Shown one piece after another: positions 1 to 5,813 of a DNA stretch of 6,630 bases. The notes beneath the pieces were generated by a model. It searched no databases. It was not told the origin of the DNA and saw only the letters and a list, made by a program, of their open reading frames with translations. The stretch is from Deltaproteobacteria bacterium. GTDB lineage: Bacteria; Desulfobacterota; DSM-4660; Desulfatiglandales; Desulfatiglandaceae. Where the stretch lies: positions 1 to 6,630 of the forward strand of contig JAFDAP010000094.1 in the NCBI GenBank assembly GCA_019313765.1. The letters are read 5' to 3'. Made by a program: the position numbers and the translations under genes. Each line of letters starts with the position of its first letter. The stretch's first letter is position 1.

Positions 1-309
1 GGATTCCGTTAAAACTCATCCCCCTTGTCGAAGATCCCCTCTTTAGCGGAGATGGAGGTGGTCAAGGCAGCGGCCGTTCCCGCGTTTGCATCCTATGCGG
101 CCCGGTCTTATTGTAGACTGGTTGGGCGTGCCTTACGCACAGCGCTACGGGATGTACTGGGGGTCTTTGGGATAGTTTATCTTTTGCAGTGTTTCAGAAA
201 CACCGGGTCCAAACTGAAATGACAGTTCCCCGTTCCCTTCAATCCTGACCTCATATGTAATTTCTCAAAAAGTTGGGGTAAAGCCACCTTCGTGGGCGGG
301 TTCGGATGC

Positions 310-324
310 CCCTATTTATTGAGA
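310..324 (+). repeat. 15-nt direct repeat, copy 1
   Basis: The sequence CCCTATTTATTGAGA occurs here and again exactly at 4014-4028, both times in intergenic DNA and in the same orientation. Flanking bases differ, so only 15 nt are shared. It may be the conserved end of a larger degenerate interspersed repeat; its function is unknown. Confidence 0.5.
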
Positions 325-437
325 ACTTAGCCACATATGGATTAACCATAAGGATTTCTTGACAAATCCTCAGGATAAAGGTTCAATCAGCATCATCGGT
401 AACAGGCAAACAGGCTCAGACGAAATTATACCGAGAG

Positions 438-444
438 AAAGGAG
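438..444 (+). promoter_or_regulatory. Ribosome binding site deciding the gckA start
   Basis: AAAGGAG is followed by 10 bases and then ATG at 455. No comparable Shine-Dalgarno sequence precedes the alternative in-frame TTG at 359, so this site selects the internal ATG. Confidence 0.7.
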
Positions 445-454
445 CGGAAAAGAC

Positions 455-1807
455 ATGGATGAAAAGCTTCTAAAGCAGATGCGATCCGAGGCAAAGGAAA
501 TATTTAAGGGTTCTCTTGAGGCGGTGGATCCCTATCTGGCGGTTAAACGTTTTGTCCGCGTGGAGGGAAACAGGCTGACCTTAGGGCTGGAAGATCGGGT
601 CGAGGTCGAGCTTGACCTGACAAAATATGATCGCATATCCCTTGTGGGAGGAGGTAAGGCAACGGCGCCCATGGCTAAGGCCATGGAAGACCTTCTGGGA
701 GAAAGAATCCACAAAGGGATGATCAATGTGAAGTACGGTTTCACTCAAGAACTCGCGCAGACCGAAATTATTGAGGCAGATCATCCTTTGCCGGACAACA
801 GCGGTGTGGAAGGCACAAGAAAAATTCTGGATTTCCTGCAAAAGGCCGAAGAAAAGGACCTGATATTCTCCCTTATATCGGGAGGCGGTTCCGCACTGCT
901 TCCCCAGCCGGCGGGAAAGATAACGCTTTCCGAAAAACAGGAATTGACCCGGAGCTTATTAAAGTGCGGGGCCAGTATTGACGAGATCAATGCCGTTCGA
1001 AAACACATATCATTTTCCAAAGGAGGGCAGATGGCGCGGGCCGCCTCTCCTGCCACCACTATAAATTTGATGCTCTCGGATGTGGTGGGCGACAGGATGG
1101 ATGTCATCGCCTCGGGTCCTTTTGTTCCCGACACATCAACATATAAAGATGTATGGGCGATATTCAGAAAATATGACCTGAAGGACATCCCCCGGGCAAT
1201 CCATGACCACCTGACGGCAGGCGCAGAAGGGCGGATACCGGAAACACCCAAAACGGGTGAGCCCATTTTTGAGAAAGTCTTCAATTTTATTGTCGGGAGT
1301 AATATTCTCGCACTGGAATCGGCAAAAAAGAAGGCCGAGCATTTTGGATACCAGACCCTGATCCTTTCTTCCATGGTAGAAGGTGAAACAAAAGAGGTGG
1401 CAAGGGTTCACAGTGCTGTTGCCAAGGAGATTGTGAAGACGGGAAGGCCCATCTCTCCACCCGGGTGCATTATCTCCGGTGGCGAGACCACTGTAACCAT
1501 TCATGGCGATGGGCTTGGCGGAAGGAACCAGGAATTCTGCTTAGCGGCTGCCCCGGACTTAACGGAGTTGCCTCCCCGAGTGGTTATCCTGAGCGGAGGT
1601 ACGGATGGAAACGACGGTCCCACTGACGCTGCAGGGGCTGTGGTGGATCCCTTCACGGTGAGGAGGGGCAGGGATATGGGTATGGAGGCCTCGGAATTTT
1701 TAGGCAACAATGATGCCTACCATTTTTTCGAAAAAACAGACGACCTCTTGATGACCGGGCCCACAAATACCAATGTTATGGATGTCAGGCTTGTCCTGGT
1801 TCGGTAA
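455..1807 (+). CDS. gckA: Glycerate kinase, class II (GckA/TtuD, MOFRL type)
   Basis: A 450-residue cytosolic kinase that phosphorylates D-glycerate with ATP, in this class normally to 2-phosphoglycerate, feeding glycolysis. Family motifs are present in order: GGGKA at residues 65-69 with the conserved lysine K68; SGGGSAL at 142-148; NAVRKHIS at 179-186; SDVVGD at 208-213; SGP at 220-222. The C-terminal MOFRL domain follows, with SGGET at 341-345, GDGLGGRNQE at 351-360, GTDGNDGPTDAAGA at 382-395 and the NDAYHFF/TGPTNTNVMD region at 419-443. Length is normal and nothing looks broken. I chose the ATG at 455 because a good AAAGGAG precedes it; extending to the TTG at 359 adds 32 residues without family character. 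It converges with the glucosylglycerate-type gene set across a REP-like palindrome. It may recycle glycerate released from that solute, but could equally serve general glycerate or serine metabolism. Assignment is firm; the link to the neighbours is inference. Confidence 0.95.
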   Translation: MDEKLLKQMRSEAKEIFKGSLEAVDPYLAVKRFVRVEGNRLTLGLEDRVEVELDLTKYDRISLVGGGKATAPMAKAMEDLLGERIHKGMINVKYGFTQELAQTEIIEADHPLPDNSGVEGTRKILDFLQKAEEKDLIFSLISGGGSALLPQPAGKITLSEKQELTRSLLKCGASIDEINAVRKHISFSKGGQMARAASPATTINLMLSDVVGDRMDVIASGPFVPDTSTYKDVWAIFRKYDLKDIPRAIHDHLTAGAEGRIPETPKTGEPIFEKVFNFIVGSNILALESAKKKAEHFGYQTLILSSMVEGETKEVARVHSAVAKEIVKTGRPISPPGCIISGGETTVTIHGDGLGGRNQEFCLAAAPDLTELPPRVVILSGGTDGNDGPTDAAGAVVDPFTVRRGRDMGMEASEFLGNNDAYHFFEKTDDLLMTGPTNTNVMDVRLVLVR

Positions 1808-1811
1808 TTAT

Positions 1812-1838
1812 GATCGCGGCTGAAAGCCGCTCCTACAG
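1812..1838. repeat. REP-like palindrome between convergent genes, possible bidirectional terminator
   Basis: The core GCGGCT-GAA-AGCCGC (1816-1830) forms a 6-bp stem with a 3-base loop. On the minus strand it reads as TGTAGGAGCGGCTTTC followed by AGCCGCGA, which closely resembles the GTAGGAGCGGC...GCCGCGA core of REP elements known from Pseudomonas and many other proteobacteria, usually mobilised by RAYT transposases. It fills nearly all of the 38 bases between the gckA stop (1807) and the end of the opposing glycosyltransferase gene (1846). There is no T-tract on either side, so a terminator role is inferred from position and the GC-rich hairpin only. Confidence 0.65.
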
Positions 1839-1845
1839 AGAGTTA

Positions 1846-3075
1846 TCAGCTATCTTTCTTCCACCGCATAAGCAGGTAGGGTTTTGTCATTTCAAAGGTT
1901 GTGCAATCTTCCTCAATCGCCTCTTCGGCCTGCTTGATGGACATACTCTTTGTCCTCTTCACAAAGGACAGGGTCCTTCCGAAATAGAGGGGGATTAGGG
2001 AATCCATCATCAGGTCCCTGTCTACAGGCTCATCCCGGTAGGAAACGGCCATATCAAAAAGGAGCCTTGCCCACAGGTCGGTAGGGAAATTGAACTCGGT
2101 CTCCTTCATCTCCATAATTTCCAGAAGCTTCTTATGCACGTCTTGCGTCAGGACCTGTTTCCAGACGTCGTTATACTCATCAAAACCGTTGTGGAATTGG
2201 TTGAGCAGGTTCTCTGTGTTCACATCCACCTTGGGAGGCATCTCAATCTCTCCAAGCCCGAACCCGAAAATAGCAGTAGGTCTGCTGTATTTTACTTTGG
2301 TCCAGAACGAATCAAAAGATCTCATCACAGAAAAAATAGTACCCACTACCTGCCTGAACATGGGTCCTAAATCGGAGCCCGGATCTTTGGTCCGGTGAAT
2401 TTTCGGTCTGCCCATAAAAGACTGGCATATCTGCACCTTCTGGTTGATGGCTATAGTAGTCATCCAGATATCAATCCCGAAGTTGGCCACTGCCTCGTCC
2501 CATGTGTCACTCTCTAAATATACCTTTCCCAATTTTCCGCTGAAACCGAAATCGCCGCCGATTGGCTGCCTGGTTCTCCTGCCGTATAATGCCCGGGTCA
2601 TGGGATAGGCAATGCCGTTTGTAATGGTGCCATCATACTTGTGTCTTACATACAGGGGGGCTACATAGGAAAACCCCTCAAAGAGAGGCTCGCCCAAGTG
2701 CTTTATCCACTCAGGGGTAATGCTCTTCAGGTCCGCATCCACAACCACCACGGCCTTTGCCTTAAGATCAACCACCTTTTGAAAGAGATTCTTGAAATTG
2801 TTTCCCTTGCCCTTTACGCCGGGCCGCGTGGAAAGATAGATCTTGGGTGCATCGGTCGGCGTATCCAAAAAGACCTGCTTAGTGTCATCCGGGGAGTTAT
2901 TGTCACAATTGATTATGACAGAAGTCTTATCACTGAAATATTTTTTCAGCCCCTTATCTGCCTGCGCCATAGGATAGCTGATGGAATCGGCCTCCTTATA
3001 AGAAGGGATACATACCACCATCTCGCTTTTTTTAATATTATCGGGATTGACTTCGTTTTCGAACCTGTCAGACAT
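1846..3075 (-). CDS. GT-A glycosyltransferase, mannosylglycerate/glucosylglycerate synthase-like
   Basis: A 409-residue soluble glycosyltransferase with no signal peptide or clear membrane segment. Features in order: N-terminal nucleotide-binding strand MVVCIPSYKEAD at 19-30; VKGKGNN at 87-93; a DxD metal/nucleotide-sugar motif, DAD, at 113-115 inside VVVVDADLKS; QPIGGDFGFSG at 170-180; FGIDIW at 199-204; and RPKIHR at 223-228, where H227 would be the third metal ligand. This order (GKG, DAD, PxGG, WGID-like, late histidine) matches, from memory, Rhodothermus mannosylglycerate synthase (GT78) and related glucosylglycerate synthases. Start: the ATG at 3075 has GAGGAGG six bases upstream, whereas an in-frame ATG at 3096 would only add seven residues. 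Its first 8 bases overlap the end of the phosphatase gene (ATGTCTGA), implying translational coupling. Possible activities are glucosylglycerate synthase (Ggs), mannosylglucosylglycerate synthase (MggS) or its phosphorylated counterpart MggA; sequence alone does not decide donor or acceptor. Confidence 0.85.
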   Translation of the reverse strand: MSDRFENEVNPDNIKKSEMVVCIPSYKEADSISYPMAQADKGLKKYFSDKTSVIINCDNNSPDDTKQVFLDTPTDAPKIYLSTRPGVKGKGNNFKNLFQKVVDLKAKAVVVVDADLKSITPEWIKHLGEPLFEGFSYVAPLYVRHKYDGTITNGIAYPMTRALYGRRTRQPIGGDFGFSGKLGKVYLESDTWDEAVANFGIDIWMTTIAINQKVQICQSFMGRPKIHRTKDPGSDLGPMFRQVVGTIFSVMRSFDSFWTKVKYSRPTAIFGFGLGEIEMPPKVDVNTENLLNQFHNGFDEYNDVWKQVLTQDVHKKLLEIMEMKETEFNFPTDLWARLLFDMAVSYRDEPVDRDLMMDSLIPLYFGRTLSFVKRTKSMSIKQAEEAIEEDCTTFEMTKPYLLMRWKKDS

Positions 3076-3901
3076 TGTCTGCCTCCTCTTTTTCATTCAG
3101 TATGTCTAGTAGGGCTGTATTCCAGCCTTTTGGACCCATCTCACTGGTAACCATCAGCCGGGGGATTCGCTTTTTGAGCCCTTCAAAATTGCGTTTTGAC
3201 CGGACAAGGACAGGATAATCAGCGCATTCCAACATGGAAAAATCATTCGGGCTATCCCCAAGGGCGACGGAGACAATATTTCCATGGAGCCGTTTATACA
3301 AGGACATGAGCTTTTGCATGGCCTGCCCTTTGTCATTTTTGCCGTTAAGATGAAAAAACCGTCCTCCTTCAGTAATGGTAAGCCCTCTTTGTGCCGCAGC
3401 CTTTTTAAGACTTCCCCTGTCAACAGGGTCTTGATCCAGAATGATAAACGGTTCGTCAAACTCACGCATGGCGGCCAGACGGGCACTCCTTTTGTCAAGC
3501 CCCGTGAGGTCTGATATATCATCAATTCTCATATCTGAAAAGCCCTTTATGTCCCACCCCAGTTCGTCCCGAATCCCATCAAGTTCTCTAATCAAATCAG
3601 CGTATGGCAAACCGAGAGACCATTTCCACAGGTCCCCGTCAAGGAAGGCATCAGGCGGCGGGGCCTTAATGGTATCACACGGGAAAAAAATACCGCCACC
3701 ATTTTCGGATATAAAGGGGGCCGATATGGACAGCTTTCGGCGGAGCTGATCCATTTCCGCCCTTGTCTTGCTGGAAACAAGCACAATCGGAATAAAAAGC
3801 CTTTTACACCGGTCAAGGGCGGGCAGGGCCTCCTCCCAGCCATATGTGTCATGGTCCAGCAGTGTACCGTCCAAATCGGTAAAAACTACGTAATGGTTCA
3901 C
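3068..3901 (-). CDS. Mannosyl/glucosyl-3-phosphoglycerate phosphatase, HAD-IIB type
   Basis: A 277-residue HAD-superfamily phosphatase of the MpgP family, expected to dephosphorylate a hexosyl-3-phosphoglycerate. HAD motif I is FTDLDGTLLD with D9 (nucleophile) and D11 (acid/base); motif II is LVSSKT at 41-46; motif III is the lysine in GKNDKGQA (K191); motif IV is GDSPND at 215-220. MpgP-type signatures ENGGGIFFP (66-74), RFFHLNGKND (181-190) and GPKGWN (256-261) are intact and length is normal. Start is GTG at 3901, giving MNHYVVFTDLDGT; a weak TAAAGG lies 11 bases upstream, and no other start fits the family N-terminus. With GpgS encoded just upstream, glucosyl-3-phosphoglycerate is the likely substrate (GpgP role, as in Persephonella and Methanococcoides). 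Mannosyl- or mannosylglucosyl-3-phosphoglycerate are alternatives. It overlaps the downstream glycosyltransferase gene by 8 bases, while 381 bases of repeat-bearing DNA separate it from gpgS. Confidence 0.92.
   Translation of the reverse strand: MNHYVVFTDLDGTLLDHDTYGWEEALPALDRCKRLFIPIVLVSSKTRAEMDQLRRKLSISAPFISENGGGIFFPCDTIKAPPPDAFLDGDLWKWSLGLPYADLIRELDGIRDELGWDIKGFSDMRIDDISDLTGLDKRSARLAAMREFDEPFIILDQDPVDRGSLKKAAAQRGLTITEGGRFFHLNGKNDKGQAMQKLMSLYKRLHGNIVSVALGDSPNDFSMLECADYPVLVRSKRNFEGLKKRIPRLMVTSEMGPKGWNTALLDILNEKEEADNV
3082..3088 (-). promoter_or_regulatory. Ribosome binding site for the second glycosyltransferase, inside the phosphatase gene
   Basis: Read on the minus strand, GAGGAGG lies six bases before the ATG at 3075 and within the last codons of the phosphatase gene. 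It selects this ATG over the one at 3096, which sits upstream of it, and fits translational re-initiation after the phosphatase stop. Confidence 0.8.
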
Positions 3902-3918
3902 CTTATAAAAAACCTTTA

Positions 3919-4236
3919 GACAGGATTACAGGATAAAAAAGATTTCTGTGTCCTGTATATCCTTATTTATAATCATGGATTACAATAGTATGTTTGTATG
4001 CAAAGGCACTTAGCCCTATTTATTGAGATGTTACCTAAAACCCTTACGGGTCAACTCCGAATTAGGAATTTAGGCGTAAGCCTTTTATGCTGCCGCAACA
4101 TATTGAGCTATTACGCTAAATTCATAAAATTTTTATTATGGGAATGTGAACAGTCCAATGATAAATTTTATCAAAACGGGATATATACTCTGATTTACAA
4201 GATTAAATTAATCCAGTCCATCCTGTTAATCCTGTC
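3919..4236. repeat. Intergenic element bounded by inverted GACAGGATTA(A)CAGGAT repeats
   Basis: The gap between gpgS and the phosphatase gene (3902-4282) has GACAGGATTACAGGAT at 3919-3934 and its near-exact reverse complement, ATCCTGTTAATCCTGTC, at 4220-4236, differing by one A. Each arm is itself a tandem of the ACAGGAT unit. A local hairpin is possible between ACAGGA (3928-3933) and TCCTGT (3951-3956). The interior is markedly AT-rich compared with the flanking genes and includes the second CCCTATTTATTGAGA copy. A plus-strand frame crosses it, but has no family resemblance and continues antisense into gpgS. I read it as a degenerate non-coding insertion or repeat; it may attenuate, process or separate the two cistrons. 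No target-site duplication was recognised. Confidence 0.5.
4014..4028 (+). repeat. 15-nt direct repeat, copy 2
   Basis: CCCTATTTATTGAGA, identical to 310-324, lying within the AT-rich interval between gpgS and the phosphatase gene. Confidence 0.5.
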
Positions 4237-4282
4237 AAAAAAGAATAGACTCCTGACACTTCAGTCATGGGCCTTTCCCATT

Positions 4283-5647
4283 TTAAGAAAAGCGTCTTTT
4301 TTCGCTCTCCATCACTTCAACAATATCAAAAAAAATCCGGGGAAGCTTATTGGATACACGCTCCCACGAAACCGTCTGGGGCGTTTCGAACACGCTCTGT
4401 TCCGCCTGGCGCTCAACCTTCAAGATTACCTCGGCAAGGCCATCATCGAGAAAGCTTTTGAATTCGGAATGGGAGTTGACAAATCTCAGGAAACGCTCCG
4501 TCATCCTGTACGGCGAGGTAAGTACTTCACCCGCATGAAGTATGGAATTTCTGAATACGTTCCTGACCATATATTCCTCGGCATCCCGGTCGTGAATGAG
4601 ATTGCTGAAGCTGGCATCATCCGAATATTTTTTGACCTGCTCTTCTGCCACGGCCTGGTAGGTTACGGATAAATCCCGGAAAAAGGTGTCGGATATCTCA
4701 AGGCCCTCTTCTATGATCAGGGCATTCATCAACGTGGTGACAATATCAATTGCCATTCGATTGAGACCTTTGGTCCTGTCTTTCGGCGATGTGTCCTGAT
4801 GCTTGTGATCAAAAGGGTCCTCGGAAAACATGACCTGTGCAGGGGAAGATGCCTTTCGATAAATCTCAATCAGGGTAAATATCTCCACACCCCAATTGGT
4901 AGCAAATCGCATCCGTTTCAAGAGGTCCACATGAAACGCCACTTCGCCGGAAAGCTGATAATGAAAGCCAAGAAGAAAATCAACAAGACGCAGCATTTTT
5001 TCCTCTTTGCTTTCCGCAAATTTCCTCTTTAATGAAAGCAGGAGGGGGTCAAGAAGGAGCCTTTTTACCCTGCCGTAGATGCCTCTGTCCGCGATTCTGG
5101 AATAGTATGCCTTTGAGAAATCGTAGTTCAGGGCGACCACCGGATAAAACAGCCGGTCTAATTGTACCCGTTTAAAGGAGCGGATATCAGCATCAATCAA
5201 CCCTATGGATTCTGCTCCTAAGGCTATGGCCAAACCAAAGCTGAGAAACATATTTTTGCCCTTGCCGGGCTCGTTTATATTGAATCCTGCCTCATTCAAT
5301 TGTCTGTAGATGTCGCTGAATCCGGGACCGTCGTTCCACTGGATCAAACTGTTCTTTATGCCGGAAGACTTCAGCATATCTCTCAGTTGAAAGGCATCTT
5401 CCTCTGTGGCACGATCCAGGCCAAAAATGATGCTCGACAAATAGGTAACACTTTTCAACTGTCTGAGGAGATTCTGGAAGATGGGAAAATTTGCCGGATC
5501 GGTGTATTCTGAGGCAAGGGCAGGGATAATCAGGACCGTCTTTTTCCACTTGGAGTGGAGCCTGAGCTGGGACTTCAGATGCTTTCTGTCCTGCCGGAGG
5601 ATGTGGAAGGTCGTTATCTGACCGCTGTTTTGCGAGAAGTCGGAAAT
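4283..5647 (-). CDS. gpgS: Glucosyl-3-phosphoglycerate synthase, probable AUU start
   Basis: Cytosolic retaining GT-A enzyme expected to transfer glucose from an NDP-glucose to 3-phosphoglycerate, the first committed step to glucosylglycerate. Numbered from the ATT at 5647 it has 454 residues: nucleotide-binding strand VLIIPALASEY (38-48), IIFGLDRA (73-80), PGKGKN (127-132), the DxD-type motif IDAD (D152, D154), YQLSGEVAF (230-238), NWGVEI (251-256) with the conserved acidic residue E255, and the late metal-site region DHKHQ (280-284), then a helical C-terminus. The start is odd. The first in-frame TTG/ATG/GTG is a TTG at 5458, but starting there would delete the PALxxE strand that the fold needs. 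The frame is open back to a stop at 5692-5690 and contains no ATG, GTG, TTG or CTG before the ATT. A perfect AAGGAG sits seven bases before that ATT. A CTG at 5578 with a poor AGGA is the only other option keeping the strand. Enzyme family is fairly sure; donor (GDP- or UDP-glucose) cannot be told. Confidence 0.85.
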   Translation of the reverse strand: MSDFSQNSGQITTFHILRQDRKHLKSQLRLHSKWKKTVLIIPALASEYTDPANFPIFQNLLRQLKSVTYLSSIIFGLDRATEEDAFQLRDMLKSSGIKNSLIQWNDGPGFSDIYRQLNEAGFNINEPGKGKNMFLSFGLAIALGAESIGLIDADIRSFKRVQLDRLFYPVVALNYDFSKAYYSRIADRGIYGRVKRLLLDPLLLSLKRKFAESKEEKMLRLVDFLLGFHYQLSGEVAFHVDLLKRMRFATNWGVEIFTLIEIYRKASSPAQVMFSEDPFDHKHQDTSPKDRTKGLNRMAIDIVTTLMNALIIEEGLEISDTFFRDLSVTYQAVAEEQVKKYSDDASFSNLIHDRDAEEYMVRNVFRNSILHAGEVLTSPYRMTERFLRFVNSHSEFKSFLDDGLAEVILKVERQAEQSVFETPQTVSWERVSNKLPRIFFDIVEVMESEKRRFS

Positions 5648-5654
5648 GGCTGAG

Positions 5655-5660
5655 CTCCTT
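5655..5660 (-). promoter_or_regulatory. Shine-Dalgarno sequence pointing to an ATT start codon
   Basis: Read on the minus strand, AAGGAG is followed by seven bases (CTCAGCC) and then ATT at 5647-5645, in frame with gpgS. Spacing is ideal. No ATG lies at workable spacing in any frame, so the site argues that translation begins at ATT, or that the ATT was an ATG. Confidence 0.65.
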
Positions 5661-5684
5661 TTTAGGGCGCAAGAGAGACCGGTT

Positions 5685-5721
5685 GAACATCACATTGTTC
5701 AGGCCAACGGTTCGCTGAACC
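5685..5721 (-). promoter_or_regulatory. Palindromes in the gpgS leader
   Basis: Two perfect short inverted repeats lie between the predicted transcription start and the ribosome binding site: GGTTC-GCT-GAACC (5709-5721) and GAACA-N6-TGTTC (5685-5700). In the leader RNA the second can be lengthened by pairing CCGTTG with CAACCGG around an internal bulge. They could be RNA hairpins or a dyad operator. No known riboswitch class is recognised. Confidence 0.35.
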
Positions 5722-5740
5722 CGGATTACGGGCCGGGATT

Positions 5741-5750
5741 ATTGGCCAAT
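5741..5750. promoter_or_regulatory. Perfect 10-bp palindrome at the predicted gpgS transcription start
   Basis: ATTGGCCAAT directly abuts the predicted -10 box (5752-5757), where transcription of gpgS should begin. A dimeric repressor bound here would block initiation. No regulator is identified, and a 10-bp palindrome can arise by chance. Confidence 0.3.
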
Positions 5751-5751
5751 G

Positions 5752-5780
5752 AATTTAGCGAAAAGTCCGGCCTTTGTCAA
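5752..5780 (-). promoter_or_regulatory. Sigma70-type promoter for gpgS
   Basis: On the minus strand a perfect -35 box TTGACA (5780-5775) is followed by a 17-base spacer and TAAATT (5757-5752) as -10. The predicted start near 5745 leaves a leader of about 98 bases before the gpgS start at 5647. It is the best promoter match I found in the window and would drive gpgS, and perhaps the two genes after it. Confidence 0.65.
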
Positions 5781-5813
5781 CACCCCTTTGGCCGTTTCAA
5801 TATAAAGCTTTCT

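Larger units (their letters stand above)
1..454. other. Upstream region without a supported gene
   Basis: I see no convincing gene before the glycerate kinase. One frame is open from a TTG at 25 to a stop at 222 (65 codons), but it has no ribosome binding site and no recognisable motif. On the minus strand an ATG at 19-17 opens a frame running off the left edge; only six codons are visible, and the purine-rich AAGGGGG lies directly against the ATG rather than at normal spacing. A short palindrome, GTGTTT-CAG-AAACAC, lies at 189-203 without a T-tract, so it is not a convincing terminator. The frame of gckA stays open upstream to a TTG at 359, but that stretch lacks family similarity and is better read as leader. 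No clear promoter was found. Confidence 0.5.

Noticed and set aside
25..222. 65-codon frame opening at a TTG
   Set aside because: No ribosome binding site, no recognisable motif and an implausible start; could be the relic of an upstream gene, but nothing supports that.
270..312. Stretch resembling part of a c-di-GMP-I riboswitch (GGTAAAGCCACC)
   Set aside because: The conserved 5' half and the closing stem are missing; the resemblance is too short to support a riboswitch.
359..454. N-terminal extension of the glycerate kinase from a TTG
   Set aside because: The added 32 residues lack family character and a good Shine-Dalgarno sits before the ATG at 455.
781..1374. 197-codon antisense frame inside gckA
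   Set aside because: Shadow of the strongly supported glycerate kinase on the other strand; no motifs of its own.
2641..3150. 169-codon plus-strand frame across the second glycosyltransferase and phosphatase genes
   Set aside because: Antisense shadow of two well-supported genes; no ribosome binding site or domain.
4267..4281. ATGGG-CCTTT-CCCAT hairpin just after the gpgS stop
   Set aside because: Only a 5-bp stem with no T-tract on the gpgS transcript strand; not a convincing terminator.
3998..4672. 224-codon plus-strand frame from the intergenic repeat into gpgS
   Set aside because: First half lies in AT-rich repeat DNA and second half is antisense to the C-terminus of gpgS; no protein family resemblance.
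5292..5693. 133-codon minus-strand frame with an ATG just upstream of the gpgS start
   Set aside because: Overlaps gpgS in another frame, has low-complexity basic and proline-rich composition, and its ATG is upstream of, not downstream from, the AAGGAG. The gpgS frame carries the conserved motifs without interruption, so no frameshift is needed.
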